Positions 49,607 through 61,952 of a stretch of 64,000 nucleotides of DNA are shown here, one piece after another. The DNA lies in the NCBI GenBank assembly GCA_963969395.1, contig OZ017799.1, forward strand, positions 14,944,501 through 15,008,500. Reading direction: 5' to 3'. The notes below the pieces were generated by a model. The model saw only the letters and a program-made list of their open reading frames with translations. It had not been told where the DNA came from and searched no databases. The stretch comes from Pseudoscleropodium purum. Lineage: Eukaryota; Streptophyta; Bryopsida; Hypnales; Brachytheciaceae. The translations under genes were made by a program, and so were the position numbers. The first letter of the stretch is position 1; each line of letters begins with the position of its first letter.

Positions 49607-52600
49607 CTAAGAGAAATCCGACTGACTATGGAGGAGGGAACAGGAGGAGTCAGGGTGGGAACAGAGCAAGTCCACAACGTGCAGCCACTCTGGGAACGGT
49701 AGCTGGGTGGAGTACTGGAGGGACACGCCTTCACGCCCTCGCTTCCTGAGATAGTAGTTCCGCCAAAACTCCAGAAGAGAACGGAACGTTCGCAGCACTC
49801 TCATATCAGCTGCCCTCAATGCTTGAAGGTAGGCCTGAAGCTCTCCGCGTTTCTCCACAAAGATGAAAATGATAAGAGCCGTATTCAGAACACATATATT
49901 ATCCTGCAAACATTTGTCCTCGTGAGTCATAACGGGATGCAACCACGAAAAGCGACAGTAAGGTAGAGGATAAAAGACCGTTAGGGACCTGAACCCATCT
50001 CTTACACCAACCCCTGTTACCAACAGCAACTCATCTTTTCATACTCTGAAAAGATGCATGGTCTTTTATTTGGTTGGTCTTCAATTAAGTATGTCTACAG
50101 CCACTGATCTTTGTGAATGAAAATGGGGCTGCATGCGGTCCCTCCAAATAGTGGCCTAAAACCTCCCACTCTGAAATTGCGTACGAGATTTTTACTGTGA
50201 TAAAAATGTGATCTCAAAGGAATTGGCTATTGCACCAAAAGTGATCTCTCCACAACTCTATAATGATCTCTCAAAAATCTCACTCAACATATGCTAAATG
50301 CTTAAAGAGACGCAAATAGTATCCCCCTACCTTAAACATTCCAGCAGTCAGATAGAGTAGTAGATGAAAACAGGGAAGTCACAGCCGAGTTAAATATGTT
50401 TCCAAGAGCAGAGAACAATTGAACCGGTGGAAAGACTAAGAATCAACTGAATTACTTGGGAGAAAATTAGGGATGTGATGAAGCGGACCTGGTTGATGTC
50501 GTCGAGCCGAACGGCACACATGAGGTCTTTCAACAACCGTAAGGTATTGTGCGAGATGAAGGCAGTAATCTTATAGTAAGTGCCGTCCTCTTTATTTCCA
50601 AAACTAAAGTCACATTTCCTGATGCTAGTCTCCTCCAAAGAACACAGAAATGGGCTTGAAACAAGTTCCATTGTATCCAATTGAGATCGCTTGAAGTAGT
50701 CCAGAGACAGCAATACAGAACGAATGAATACATTCGAGTCCACCAGGTTCGTAACCAAGATCTGAAGTCAATACACCCGAAAACAAATCAGAGATTGTAA
50801 ACATTGTCGGTACCAAGTACAGTCACATATTTCATCCGCTTACGAAATGCCCACCCCGTCGAAACCATCCCATTAACATTCAATATCTAAATGTGTATGA
50901 ATGGCCAATGTTTTTACTACAAAGATTGCGAAGACTACCCTGAAGATCCGTCTATTGCACCGAAGATAATTCAAGAATTATTCAGGATGAAGGGAAAGCA
51001 TGAACACAAATATCCCCAATGCATTCACGAAGTACCTCTACAAATTGGTCAAACTTGTCTCCAACCAAAAGTCTGTCAAGACGCTGGAATAAGGTTCTGT
51101 TGAACTTGATGAGCTCCCCGAGAAGATCAAAGTTAATCTAAGCACAGCCAGAGACATAAAAGCATCTGAGATCAACGGATAAAAGAGCCTTGCAACTTCT
51201 GCAAGTATAATAACAAAGTCTCATGTAGAACAGGCGCACAATCAAACCTGTAAAGAAGTAGCACATCGAAATCCTCCTTGCAGAATTTCTTGTACAAGAT
51301 GTTCCATCAGACCCGTCGATGCTACAATTTCCTGCTCAATTCAACAGAGAACCAGAAGCGTCTTTCATTACAGCGACATATTTTAACAAAATTGGCGCAT
51401 TCAAGAAAGGGCCCTCAACTAGGTATCAGAGCAGTTTGAAACGCCCATTAGGAACTGGAGCAGTTCGAGACGCTCATCTAAAAAAACAGATCTATATTCA
51501 TCCTAGATTTTAGAGCTCTGAGGTTTCAAATGTGCAGCTACAAACCCATTTGAGCGCTTGAAAGTACTAACTTCAAGCACTTGAACGTCACATTTTGGCA
51601 CACTGAATTTGCCAACAACAAATATGAGGTCAACATGGGAAATGACACAGCAGTCAATCCGCAATCATTTCAAAGGATTCATCATGAAGCCCCCACAACA
51701 TTCAGGATAGGATGTAAACTAGCTTACAGATTATGTTCTGACATATAACATCAAATTGACGTTGAGGAATGTCACTTACTTGATCCTTATGATCCGCACC
51801 TCGCAAAAAAGATTCCACACATGACGCAAGCCAGAACCTGCAAGTGCTGTTCTATAAGTTGTGTACAATTTTCAAACTGCTGTCAACAATTTATCATTTG
51901 CAATGCGCTACCACAGGAACCAATATTTGCAGAGCGTGAATGGGTGTACCGATAAAGTGAGTCTCCGGGTTCATTGACAAATAATTTCAATATTTTCACC
52001 AGAAGGCTATCTGATTCCTTGTCGCTATTTTTGCTCCAAAAAGAGGAACTCTCCTGATCACAACCACATGCATATGTTTCCGTAGTAAGGCACCGACAGC
52101 AAGCACAGGAGTCACATTTGGGACCTCTTGTTTCTAATGTTAAATAATACATGATTATAATTTGATGAATACTGATCCTGATCTTATAAGAGTACCTTGG
52201 GGATACTTGGAACCAATAATAGCTGCTTGTTGATACGATTGCAGCTGTCACGATCGCAGAAGTTGTGAATCAGCCTCAGATATTGAATTTTGAGGGCCTG
52301 CAAGTAAGGAATATAGTCAAGACACCACTCAAAAATAACACTCACCAAGTTAATAAACTGGAGATCAAGATGAGGTGACTGTTGGAACGGATATCCAAAT
52401 AGAAGAGAAGTACGCTCAGCTTGAAGTTACTACGTGGTAACAACCTTTCAGCAGAGTTTGACATTCTATATCCACTCCAAACCCAAAGTCCTTAAACCCC
52501 TAAATGGCCCAAAGTGACTCCTTCCATATCTATAGGAGTTAAAATGAATCATCTAGGAAGCTTTAAGGAAGGCAACAAAATGAACCAACAGAAAGAAGAG

Positions 52601-55600
52601 ATCATGTCCTATTTTGAACAAAAGAAAAATGTTTTGAAAGTTACAATAATCGACCATTAGCTTCCAAAGGGGACTTTTAAATTTTTAGGTCGGGCACTTG
52701 GGGGTTAAATCCCCTTGTTTAGCACACATGCAATGTCAGATCTTGTTCCAACTCGTTTAGGATGCCCTCCATCATGGACACTATATATAACTTCGAAAGC
52801 TTGGGCATATTAAGTTCATACGAAGTATATATTAACTTCGAAAGCTTGAAGTCCTTACCGAATTTGGATTGCACACACAACCAAGGCCATGGATTCCTCG
52901 AGGGTGAGCACGTGACTGTGCCGGCACCCAATCCAATTTGTCAAACATGTCATTCAAAACACTAACCAGGCCCAGTTCCGCCAGCGAATTCTGCACCTGT
53001 AAAATCACCACTCTTCACATCTTACATTGCAAGAATTCAGTTGAATACTCACTACCAAAACGACATGGTTCTTACAATGATCCTTGCGCCAAATTTTCAA
53101 AATAGAGTAGGTGATATGATATTGTCTATCCAAAAAAACTTGACAAAGAGCTACGCTGGAAGAATACCTGTTCTCTTCTCTTGCCGCCACACAAAGCACA
53201 TAATACAAACAGCACTTCCACGTGATGCTGAATTCAACAAAGTCAAACATCAGGATCGAACATCAAGAATCTGAATTAAAGATATCAAACAAAAGAGTTA
53301 GCCTCCATTCTAAATGAAATTATCACGAAAGTGAACAGCCTCTGGGGTTTATTATGCATTCTATACGAAGTTATTATATCTCCCTGGCAAAACACCTTTT
53401 CTCAAATCGCCTCATTCATGAAGTGCTTTATTCCCTTAGTAGTTGCAAGAGAAAATAGGGAGCAATCCCATTGGATATCCTCGCTGACGCATTGTTCACC
53501 AATTGGTATTTCTCACAATCAGAAGTGAAATCACTAGGTGCAATCCCATGAATATCTTACAGCTGCGGCCAGGTGTACAATGCCGGTGGAGAGAGCAGTG
53601 CGGTCCAGAAATGTTATGATGTGCCAATCTAAAATACTCTCATCCGATAAACTCAGACCTGCCCTCTCTTCTCGCAGAGGAGAAGCGGGACCGGATTCCT
53701 GCCGACCTTCTAATTCCGAAATCACAGCCCCTGTCTCGTCCAGAAGTTGAGCTTGAGTCATACGGAACGCATGATACATCCTTTCTAACGTGCCCCGCAT
53801 GGAAAAGGCTGCCGATAGCTCAGAAAACTCAGAAGACAGATTACTCTGCACCGCCACTTAATTGGATTATCACATCATACATAATGCAAACAAGAACGAC
53901 CGACTGTGCATATATACATGGACCATATATAATTACCGAGATTCAAGTGCAAGCATAGGCTTGACAGGATCAAAAACGAAGATTGAGTGAAGTCATGATT
54001 TCCAAGTCTTCAGCTCTAAAAACATATGATCTAAATCTATACAAAGAGTTCTCAATTTGGACAGGTGCTGCCTCACCTCACCACTGAAGGACACTTTATC
54101 CAATGTGAGGAGTTTCACCAGACGTGCAAGAATGTCCGGTATCAGTAGAATGGTCTCATGGTTTCTGTCAGCCACTGTCCATTCGGGCTCCTCGAACCTT
54201 GACTTCTTCTGTTGGACGCAACTGTCTGCACTCCGCTCCTGGCCCAACCATGTGTTCCCTGCCTTGAAAACAACAGGAAAAAGCAACAGCTGCACATCTG
54301 AGCACTCTAACCCACCAGCAGGATTCGCCTCCTTTGGAACACAGTTCAAGAACTAATCATATTCTCAGAATGCTGTAATCCATCGGGTTTTCAGAGTAGT
54401 CTCCGGCATATTAAAACTCTGAGCAGAAGAGCAATAGTCAGGAGGCACGGGAGCGCTCGCTCCCCACTTTAAGGTCCATGATATGAAATGCTATTAGTAA
54501 GAGCAACCCATTTATGATTGCTTGAACCTTGAGGGTTCAATACTGCTATCAAAAAATCAAAGATGACATAAATCTGTCAAGCAATGGCAAGCAATACAGC
54601 TAATATCCAGTCATTTGAAGCTTGGCTTCCACGAGTAGCATTTTAACGGAAAAGAGGCTGGATATTTATGAAAACTTGACATGGTGAATATATACAGCTG
54701 CTGCGTATTCAAATATCACGATGATCATATACTCGTGACGCTTCACACAAGCATTGCCCACTGAGAAGTACCTCGGGTTCAAAGACCACCATCGCCAGAA
54801 CACGACAGAAGGAAGCCAGCTGCCGCGAGGAAAAATTGCACACTAGGCTTGTGAAATTCGGAACATCGTGCACTTTCCATGTCTCTTGTCGAATTGCCAG
54901 AACCTCTTCTGCCAGATTAACAGCTGCACAGAACGAAACCATCCCGTAATCATTGTAAAATAACTTGCACGTCACTTCAAAGCCTGTAGCACTATACACA
55001 GCCTTTGACTTCAAAAGAATGCAACTATGGTGGAGAAGGGCTACCGAATATTAACCTTATCATGAACGAATCCGAGGAAGCATACATTCAAAATGGGGTA
55101 GAGTGCTGCTCAGGTGACACCCAATGCATGTTTTATGGAGAGAATGTACTAGCGGTGCACATTTCAGGGGGCAGAGTCTCCTGAGCAGTACTCGTCCCTC
55201 AATGTAACAGCACCGGAGAGGAAGTCAGGATAATAATGAAAACGAATGAACGTCCTGGGTTCTCTCCGAAAATACAAGCTAGTAAGATCAACTGCCATTG
55301 AAGTTCATACAGAATCCTCAGAGCTACTTGCAATTTTATGGCATAGAGATGGAAATTGTGATATAAAACTCACTATGTAATTTCATGATCACATTCTGTT
55401 ATGTCACAGGAAGTTTTATACAAATGTGATACTGAGGGGATCCCAAGGGTATGGCACAGGCACTCACCGTTATTGAACGTGTTGTGAAAGCGCATCATGC
55501 CAAACAACTTCACCACGAACGTGGCATCGGCAGCCAAATACTCAATGAAGGGATGCACCGTGAAACAGAGCTCACGCAAGATGCCTAAGCATTCGTTCCG

Positions 55601-56158
55601 GATGTACAGCACCTTCACCGTGAAGCGCAGCTTCTCCGCGTTCTCCGGAGTGGGGAACTTGAAAAAAAGAGCTCTTAAGAGAACGACATCCCCCCCGAAC
55701 AGCACGAAAGCTTCTCGGTTGCGCTGGTGATGCGCGTTATTCCACTCACATAAACACTGGGCCAATTTCGAAAGCGCCTGGCAAAAACGTAACGATGTCC
55801 TTTCAAACTGTTCACATTCGAAGTGAAAAAGATCCCGCACAATCATTAACTTACATCTATAAAACGACTTCCAGCATCTATATCACTTTTCCTTCGAGTT
55901 AGCTTTCAAAAAAAAGGAGCTGCATCATACCTCGTGGCACGAATCCACATCGTAAGCCACTAAGGCGCTCTCTAGCGCAATGCACAGAGGCGCCACATCC
56001 TCAGTGGTGCTCTGGAGCCTACCGTAAAGCGCTGCCGGCAATTGCCGTAAACTCTTACACCCTTTCCCCGTCGTTTGAGCCCTACTTAGCCCATTCAGCA
56101 TCGTCTTCGTCTTCTTCCTCGCAGTTCCAATGTCATCATACGGTTGCTCCGACCCCAT
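49607..56158 (-). CDS. TRPC4AP: TRPC4AP-like protein (DUF3689, armadillo-like), 14 exons
   Basis: Homologue of TRPC4-associated protein (TRUSS); in animals it is a substrate receptor of DDB1-CUL4 ubiquitin ligases. Exons (minus): 56158-55931, 55777-55468, 54983-54772, 54352-54077, 53845-53561, 53227-53168, 52996-52967, 52297-52196, 52053-51950, 51837-51780, 51331-51248, 51137-51036, 50761-50489, 49903-49607. All are GT-AG with phases in register, giving 806 aa; animal proteins are about 800. Landmarks in family order: FGGDVVLLRALF, VPNFTSLVCNFSSRQLASFC, ILLIPDILARLVKLL, HHVEVLFVLCALCGG, LKIQYLRLIHNFCD, YRFWLASCVESFLRG, INFDLLGELIKFNR, NLVDSNVFIRSVLLSLDYF, ICVLNTALIIFIF and LLEFWRNYYLRKRG. These are helix pairs with no catalytic site or membrane span. 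The start is the first ATG of an open frame extending upstream without another. Function in plants is inferred only. Confidence 0.92.
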
Positions 56159-56424
56159 CAAGGCCGCCTTCACTGCCGAACTCTCAACAACCAGACCGTA
56201 ATCCCAGAATCGCTTGTATCGAGTGCAGTGCGAGCATGACTGAGACGATTCAAGCCCAAACGTGTTCGTTATGCACGGTATACAAGAAAGGGAACTTCGC
56301 TGGATCCCAATCAATGCGCTCACAACTACCTAACACTGAATTCATAATCGCTGAGTTCTAGAGTCGAAGGGAACCCACAAACAGAGATTCTCACGCGAGT
56401 GCGAAGCTAAGGAAGAAGCGAAAC

Positions 56425-56790
56425 AGTTGAACCTAAACCACCCGTCACTATGCTCTGGTTACAATTTCACCCCGCCATAGCCCTGATCACAAACCCACTG
56501 TCCATATGACGATCTCCTAGAAAAATAGCTGCAAAATTTTCGTTCTAAATCGAAAGCTTCACCCAAATTACTCAAAAGCAGCTGCAACGAACTCCCTCTG
56601 TTGACCAATCTCCAAATATCAAAACCTAAACCACCCACCACCACGCACCGTGGTTTCAAATTCACTAGCCCTAGTTCTGATCACAAACCCCACGTCCGTT
56701 GACCAATTCTCTCAAATAGCTCCAAATATTCTCATTACATCAAAAGCTTCACCAACGTTACTCAAAAGCAGCTGGCAACTAAGCGAACCT
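56425..56790. repeat. Tandem duplication of about 192 bp upstream of TRPC4AP
   Basis: 'ctgatcacaaaccc' at 56483 and 56677, 'aaagcttcaccaa'-type block and 'ttactcaaaagcagctg' at about 56568 and 56758 give a period of 190-194. Copies differ at roughly one base in five by eye, so this is old. It lies about 270 bases upstream of the start codon, probably in promoter or leader sequence. Confidence 0.7.
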
Positions 56791-57347
56791 CCAGATGTCA
56801 AATACTCCCGCGAAGTACAATGCAATTCAAATCGCAATGCACCGACACTGTAATTCGCATAGCAATGCACTGCGCAATTCGCTGTAAATCAAAAGTGCCC
56901 ACGTCCGGAAATAGTCTCGAACTCGCACACACCAAATGAGGAGACCAAATGGGACTGCGAACTCGTTTTGGAACTGACATACGGGTCATGTAACTGAATT
57001 GAAGTGGCGCCGGGCACCTTTGTCTCACAGACTCGATTTCAGCACACATTGCTCGACTGAGATCGCGGTGAGGTGGAAGTGACGCATCGTCGCCCCAGAG
57101 CTTTGACACACGCGCACAGCACACGCTCTGATTGATTCGCCAATTTCAAATTCCACACTGAATGGGCGCGTTTCTCGGGATCGGAAGAAAATCAAACATC
57201 GATGGAATTGCAAAAATCGCAAAAGGAGCGCAAGATCGCAGTGACCTTGAGGGAGAAATCGTCGTCAGACGATGACGATGAGTGCCATTGCAAGAGTCTC
57301 TGCGAGAGTGGTGTGAGAGAGGGATGTAGTCTTAGGGAAGAAGGGAG

Positions 57348-57480
57348 GGATGTACAGAGTCTGTCACGTGTGGTACGGATGATTCGTAATGGATGTACAG
57401 AGCCTGTCGCCTCCGTGTCAAGTGTGGTCGTAATGGATGTACAGAGTCTGTCGCGTCTAGTACGGGGATTCGTGATGGAT
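57348..57480 (+). repeat. Three-copy minisatellite, 43-44 bp unit
   Basis: 'ggatgtacagag' starts units at 57348, 57391 and 57435, each continuing with 'ctgtcgc' and a variant of 'tagtacgg..attcgt'. Copies are similar but not identical. Confidence 0.8.
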
Positions 57481-57536
57481 GGATGGATTCTGACATGCTT
57501 TAGGAGATCGTCATGATGGAAACTGAATGATCGGCT

Positions 57537-57598
57537 CCTTTCCGTTCATTCATTTATGAGAGAGCTCTCTCATATTGATAAGTAAATGAACGGAAAGG
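57537..57598. repeat. Short strong palindrome
   Basis: CCTTTCCGTTCATT pairs with its inverse at the far end (aatgaacggaaagg), and the centre ATGAGAGAGCTCTCTCAT is a perfect 18-base palindrome. It sits at the border between the GC-rich upstream region and AT-rich DNA. It could be a MITE relic or a hairpin in a transcript. Confidence 0.7.
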
Positions 57599-57599
57599 G

Positions 57600-58437
57600 C
57601 TAGGTATGGGCATTTTCTTCAATCAATTTTAGGCTCCAATGTAACTGGTATCAAACCTTGGAAGTTTGTGGCATCGTCATATTTTTTCCTATGGGAATCA
57701 CCGTTGTGAATTTTTTTGAAGAATGTCAAAAGCTTGTTATTGATAAGATACTTTAATTCCTACAGTACAAGAAAGTTACTTTACAAGCCATCAAAGTCAA
57801 CAAATATTTCTACAAATATTTCCATTTGTACACATTGAGGTTTATGTGTCCCAATCACAACAATTTCTAATTGAAAATACCTAAAAAAATTCTATTATTT
57901 CATACAATAACAATAAATATTTGTGTATCAAATGTCAAAAAATTAGTGAGGGACAATACTACTTAGTATAGAGTTTTGGTTAGTGCATGAGGTAGAATCT
58001 TCCTCAAAAGGGATACTGGCTAAAATAGAATTGTCCTAAAAATGTGAATGTATTTGTTGACAATCTAACCGCCAAGATCTTACACTTACCTTACATGCCT
58101 TCAAATTTTGAGGATCAAATTCTTTGGATCATGAGCTTCAAATACATTTGGTCATGCTTCAATTTACAAGCAACTGCTCTTCAAACAAGCTAATCTACAA
58201 ACAAAATTTCTCTCAATACTCGTGTTACATAGTTGATTATATGTGTGCTGAAATTTTTTTGTACTATTTCAATTTCCAAAATATGAATAAAATCAAGCGT
58301 TTGTGGTGTCATGTTCTAACAAAGCCACATATAAGGTGAAATAATTGTTTTATTGCATTTCATTATTCTTAATACAATGCAACATTTAACTATCTCATTT
58401 TGTTTAGAATATATTACATGAGCACTAGAATACAATT
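57600..58437. other. AT-rich intergenic DNA between TRPC4AP and the LEA gene
   Basis: No gene is recognised apart from the probable 3' untranslated end of the LEA/DUF4149 gene at its right edge. Confidence 0.45.
58348..58353 (-). terminator. Candidate polyadenylation signal of the LEA/DUF4149 gene
   Basis: AATAAA on the gene's strand, about 85 bases after its stop codon. It fits a near-upstream poly(A) element, but such hexamers are common in AT-rich DNA. Confidence 0.4.
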
Positions 58438-61400
58438 TTAGATGACAAGACGATGTGCCAATTGCCATAAATGGCAAGTTAATCCTCCCAAACTTATCAA
58501 ATTTAGTGCTGATGAATAATTGTGTAATGTTCTAAATTGTTGATTAATGCTTGCAAGGGTTTTTTTATGTTCTTCCATCAAAAGTTTAGCATCCATTGGA
58601 GAAGTCACATTCTCTAAACCTCTTCCTTCTTCTTTTTCTACTTTCAATCTTTCAAACATAACCTGCATTTCCATTCCAAATTAAAACCAATACTTGAAAA
58701 ATACCAAATTTTTTTTTAAATATGTAAAATTGAATGACGATTCATACCTTTGTTGCTTGAGGCTCAAGAACATAAACATTGATTATTGTTGATACTATCA
58801 TCAATCCAAAATTTGACAATTCCCAACGCTCAACACTATTGGCAATGAACCATGGATGTAAGATAGAATGAAGGATGAATAGAACACTTTGACCTACAAT
58901 TAATATTCTCAAATACATTGGAAAAATGCGACTTTGTACATATCCAAATTGTTGCCTTGGAATGTGTTTAGATAAGATGAAGCCAGAGACAAATGTCACC
59001 CAAAAGGAAGAACCATATACTATCGAGAATGTAAAAAGGTGCAAAGCACGAATCAATAGTAAAAAAAATCCTTTAGGTCTTCTAAAAAAGGTATCCTTCC
59101 AAAAGCGAAGAACATGACTTTTGTCCATATTTTTTTTATCCTCATCATAATGTGTAAAATCTAAAAGATCTTTTTTGACCAAATTTATATATTCATTTCT
59201 TTTAAATCTTGGAGATTTATGCAAATAGCCTCTATTTCTCATCCTTCCTTTAACCCGATTTCTTATCCTTCTACTAGAAATGTAGTCATCATTTTTATTG
59301 TCATTATAATTATTATCATCCTCATAATCTTCAGATTCAGATTCAAGATGTGTCGATGAGTGTTCCGGGAGTTGAGATAATCTATCTTCTTGAAGTGCTT
59401 GTGAAGCATCATATACGTGGTCCTTGCCTTGAATACCAATATCTTGTACATTTTGTGCATTTTTTGTAATGTGTTCTTTAGCAAGATCAATTCTTTCACC
59501 CATATCATGTGTTATATCTTTCAAGGAATTTAATACAGTATTGGAAGTAGTAGTTTGATGGCTAGGATGCTCACCCTTGTTATCCCATTCATATTTCACA
59601 TTTCCAATTACCACTTCATCATTTGAAGAAATAGAAACTTGATTTGGAGCGACAATGCCAACTTGACGCCAACCCATGGATTCCACCATTGCACCAAGAT
59701 CTTTTTCCGATTTGAACTTTGCACTTTTGTAATAATCTTTGGCTTTGTCATATACATCATGGTATCCTTTTGCAATTTTTTGCCTTGCCATAGAAATGTA
59801 CTCTCCACTTCTTTCTTCTTCGTGTTTGTTAGGAATGTATACATTTTTTTTATCTCTTGCATCTTTATAAGAGTTCTTTTTATTATGATAAACACCATCA
59901 AATGCATACTTGGTTTTTTCTTTGATGTTATCAAAGTTATCATCATCTTCATCTTTTGCGTCATTAGAAAATGATTCAGAATTAACATCTTTAGCACCCT
60001 CGTAGGAATGTCTACCACCTCTACTATTGTGGTGATGAGTAGATCCATCATAGTAGTCTCTTGCCCTTTCATAATGTTGCCCAACCTTATTATAGTATTC
60101 TTGAGCAGTATCAGTAACAAAATCGTAACTTTCACCGACATGATCTTTTCTTCCTACATCAAAATAATGGTCACCTATATTTTTCATATTACCATAAGAT
60201 CGTCTTGCAAAACTCATACCACTATTTGTAAAATCTCTCGTCTTTGATTTGGCATCTTCACCAATCTCCTCTACATTTTCACCAATACTTGTAGTTGCTT
60301 TGTTCAAAGTTTGTCCTTCATTATGTACTTGACCAAATCCACTTTGACCCAAATTAGGTAAATATGATCCTGCTTGTTGCACTTGTGATTGCAAACACTC
60401 AGCAGTGTTGCAAGCTACATTTTTTACCTTATAAGATACATCCACAATTGTTGATTTGGTTTTCTCAAGCCCTAATTGAACACCTTCATTAACCTTGTCT
60501 TTTGGAAAATCTATGATGTTTGAGCTTATTACATCTTTTGTTTTCACACCAACATCATATGCTTTATCCTTTGCACCTTTAGCAACGTCTTGCAACTTTT
60601 CTTTAATATGCCCAACTCCATCATAAATAGAATCCCATTTTCTTCCAAATTTCTCAAATGTTTCTTCTTTGGTAGATTCAAGAATTTTGGGTGTTGAAAT
60701 GTATTCATCTTTGGCAATACCTTTTGTTGTTTGTTCAATCTAGATTGGTAAAATATAAATTTAATGTTTAATTTAATCCTTTGAATATAAATTTTATAGT
60801 TGTTTTTTTAGCAAGATTTGAATCACTAGTTTTCATTTTCATAGACAAAACTACATTTTTGAATAATTGTTGAACCTAAATCTTCATGCTATAAAAGTAT
60901 ATGATCTTTGAAGTGATTTAAAATGAAAAATTGAACTATATGAATTTGTATTAAAATCTTGAAAAGCAGACATCATTTAAAATAAAATTATTAAAAGATT
61001 TAGTTGTCTAATTTCTATAATATTAAAATAAAGAAAATGATGCAAATAGTATCAACAGTGATTTGTTTGTTTTTGAGTCATTTCATAGTATTTATCTTCA
61101 AGATTTTACTTTCCTTTAGCAACATGTAAGACAAAAATTTAGTTGTTTAATGTTTATAATTTTGGTTGCATAGTAGCAATGATACATTTAATGCTTAAAA
61201 AATGAAATTTTGAGTAAACTTAAAAAATGACTAACTTTATTAACAACAGGTTTCAATTTGTATCCACCAACTAAGTTTGTTGCATCTTTTGTTGCGCCAT
61301 TTGTTTGCAACATTTTGTCACCTATATACTTTCCCAAAAATTGCAAAAAATTCAATTGTATTATATTTTAAAATCAAAATAGCATTTCTAAATACTAATA

Positions 61401-61952
61401 TAAGACTCTCAATTTTATTTTTTATTTTAATATTAATATTAATAATAAATATTTATCTATAACAAGATCTTATTATGTAAAAGTATATGTTTGGTAAAAT
61501 AATTATAAAATAAAAAATCAATCAAATAATAATTCATTTGTAATGAAATGATTAATCTTATCTACTTCATAAAGGATACCACTGGTCTTGTCTTTGATGG
61601 ATTGAGTAGCCAAATTCAAATTTTCCAATGTTTTATCTTTCCATTCAATAGTTGCTTCATTCATAGCTTCTTTATCAAGATCAAATTGATCCTCTGGCTT
61701 TGGCTTCCTTTGAAACCAACCCATGGATTTTTCTATTGGCTTTGCCACTATTTCTACACCTTTTGTCAATGCATCTTTTGTATCTACTAATGTTTGTTCC
61801 ATCTGTGATAGTGTATCTTCAACAACTTCTTTTCTCAATTTTAATGTGCTTTCACCATCTGATGATGACATCACAAGAGTAGGCTTTGGAGGAAGTACTA
61901 TTACAAATCCTATTGTAGAAAAAAGCATAGCTATTACTATTGCATTTATCAT
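58438..61952 (-). CDS. LEA-like protein fused to a DUF4149/TMEM205-like membrane domain, four exons
   Basis: Resembles the Arabidopsis LEA-domain proteins that end in a DUF4149 membrane domain, such as At1g72100. Exons (minus): 61952-61580, 61321-61236, 60739-58748, 58662-58438. Phases agree and the product is 891 aa. The first donor is the least certain. Residues 1-24 (MINAIVIAMLFSTIGFVIVL) form a signal peptide or anchor. Residues 25-700 are hydrophilic, rich in Lys, Asp, Asn and Tyr, with LEA-type helices (KDAATN-like TNGATKDATNLVGG; DVAKGAKDKAYDVGVKTKD). A motif SMGWFQRK / SMGWRQVG occurs twice. A poly-acidic tract (SESEDYEDDNNYND) and an Arg-rich tract precede the membrane part. About 712-815 has hydrophobic spans with ALHLFTFSIVYGSSFWVTF, LRILIVGQSVLFILHSILHP and VLEPQATKVMFER. 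A last span follows (SSALNLISLGGLTCHLW). The hydrophilic part is much longer than in the ~480-aa Arabidopsis protein. A stress-protective membrane role is inferred. Confidence 0.88.

Larger units (their letters stand above)
56159..57500 (-). promoter_or_regulatory. Upstream region of the TRPC4AP-like gene
   Basis: Balanced to GC-rich DNA that should hold the promoter and 5' leader of the minus-strand gene. It includes a ~192-bp tandem duplication and a 44-bp minisatellite, described separately. Open frames on either strand here (for example 57202-57516 plus) are partly made of the minisatellite and show no family motif. No TATA box is obvious. Confidence 0.4.

Noticed and set aside
51951..52140. 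A Cys-rich stretch (KCDSCACCRC) as part of the TRPC4AP exon
   Set aside because: The phase does not join the preceding exon. The acceptor before GAGAGTTCC does, and leaves this segment in the intron.
55932..56323. Extending the TRPC4AP protein upstream with CxxC-like residues (SCSHCTRYKRFW)
   Set aside because: The frame has no ATG there and closes a few codons further up. Without transcript data the first in-frame ATG at 56158 is the safer start.
59639..59974. Plus-strand hydrophobic frame opposite the LEA exon
   Set aside because: Antisense shadow of Lys/Asp-rich codons, which read as Phe/Ile on the other strand.
59608..60141. A 177-codon minus-strand frame rich in Met, Ile and Lys
   Set aside because: It is a shifted-frame shadow of the long LEA/DUF4149 exon, whose own frame shows family motifs.
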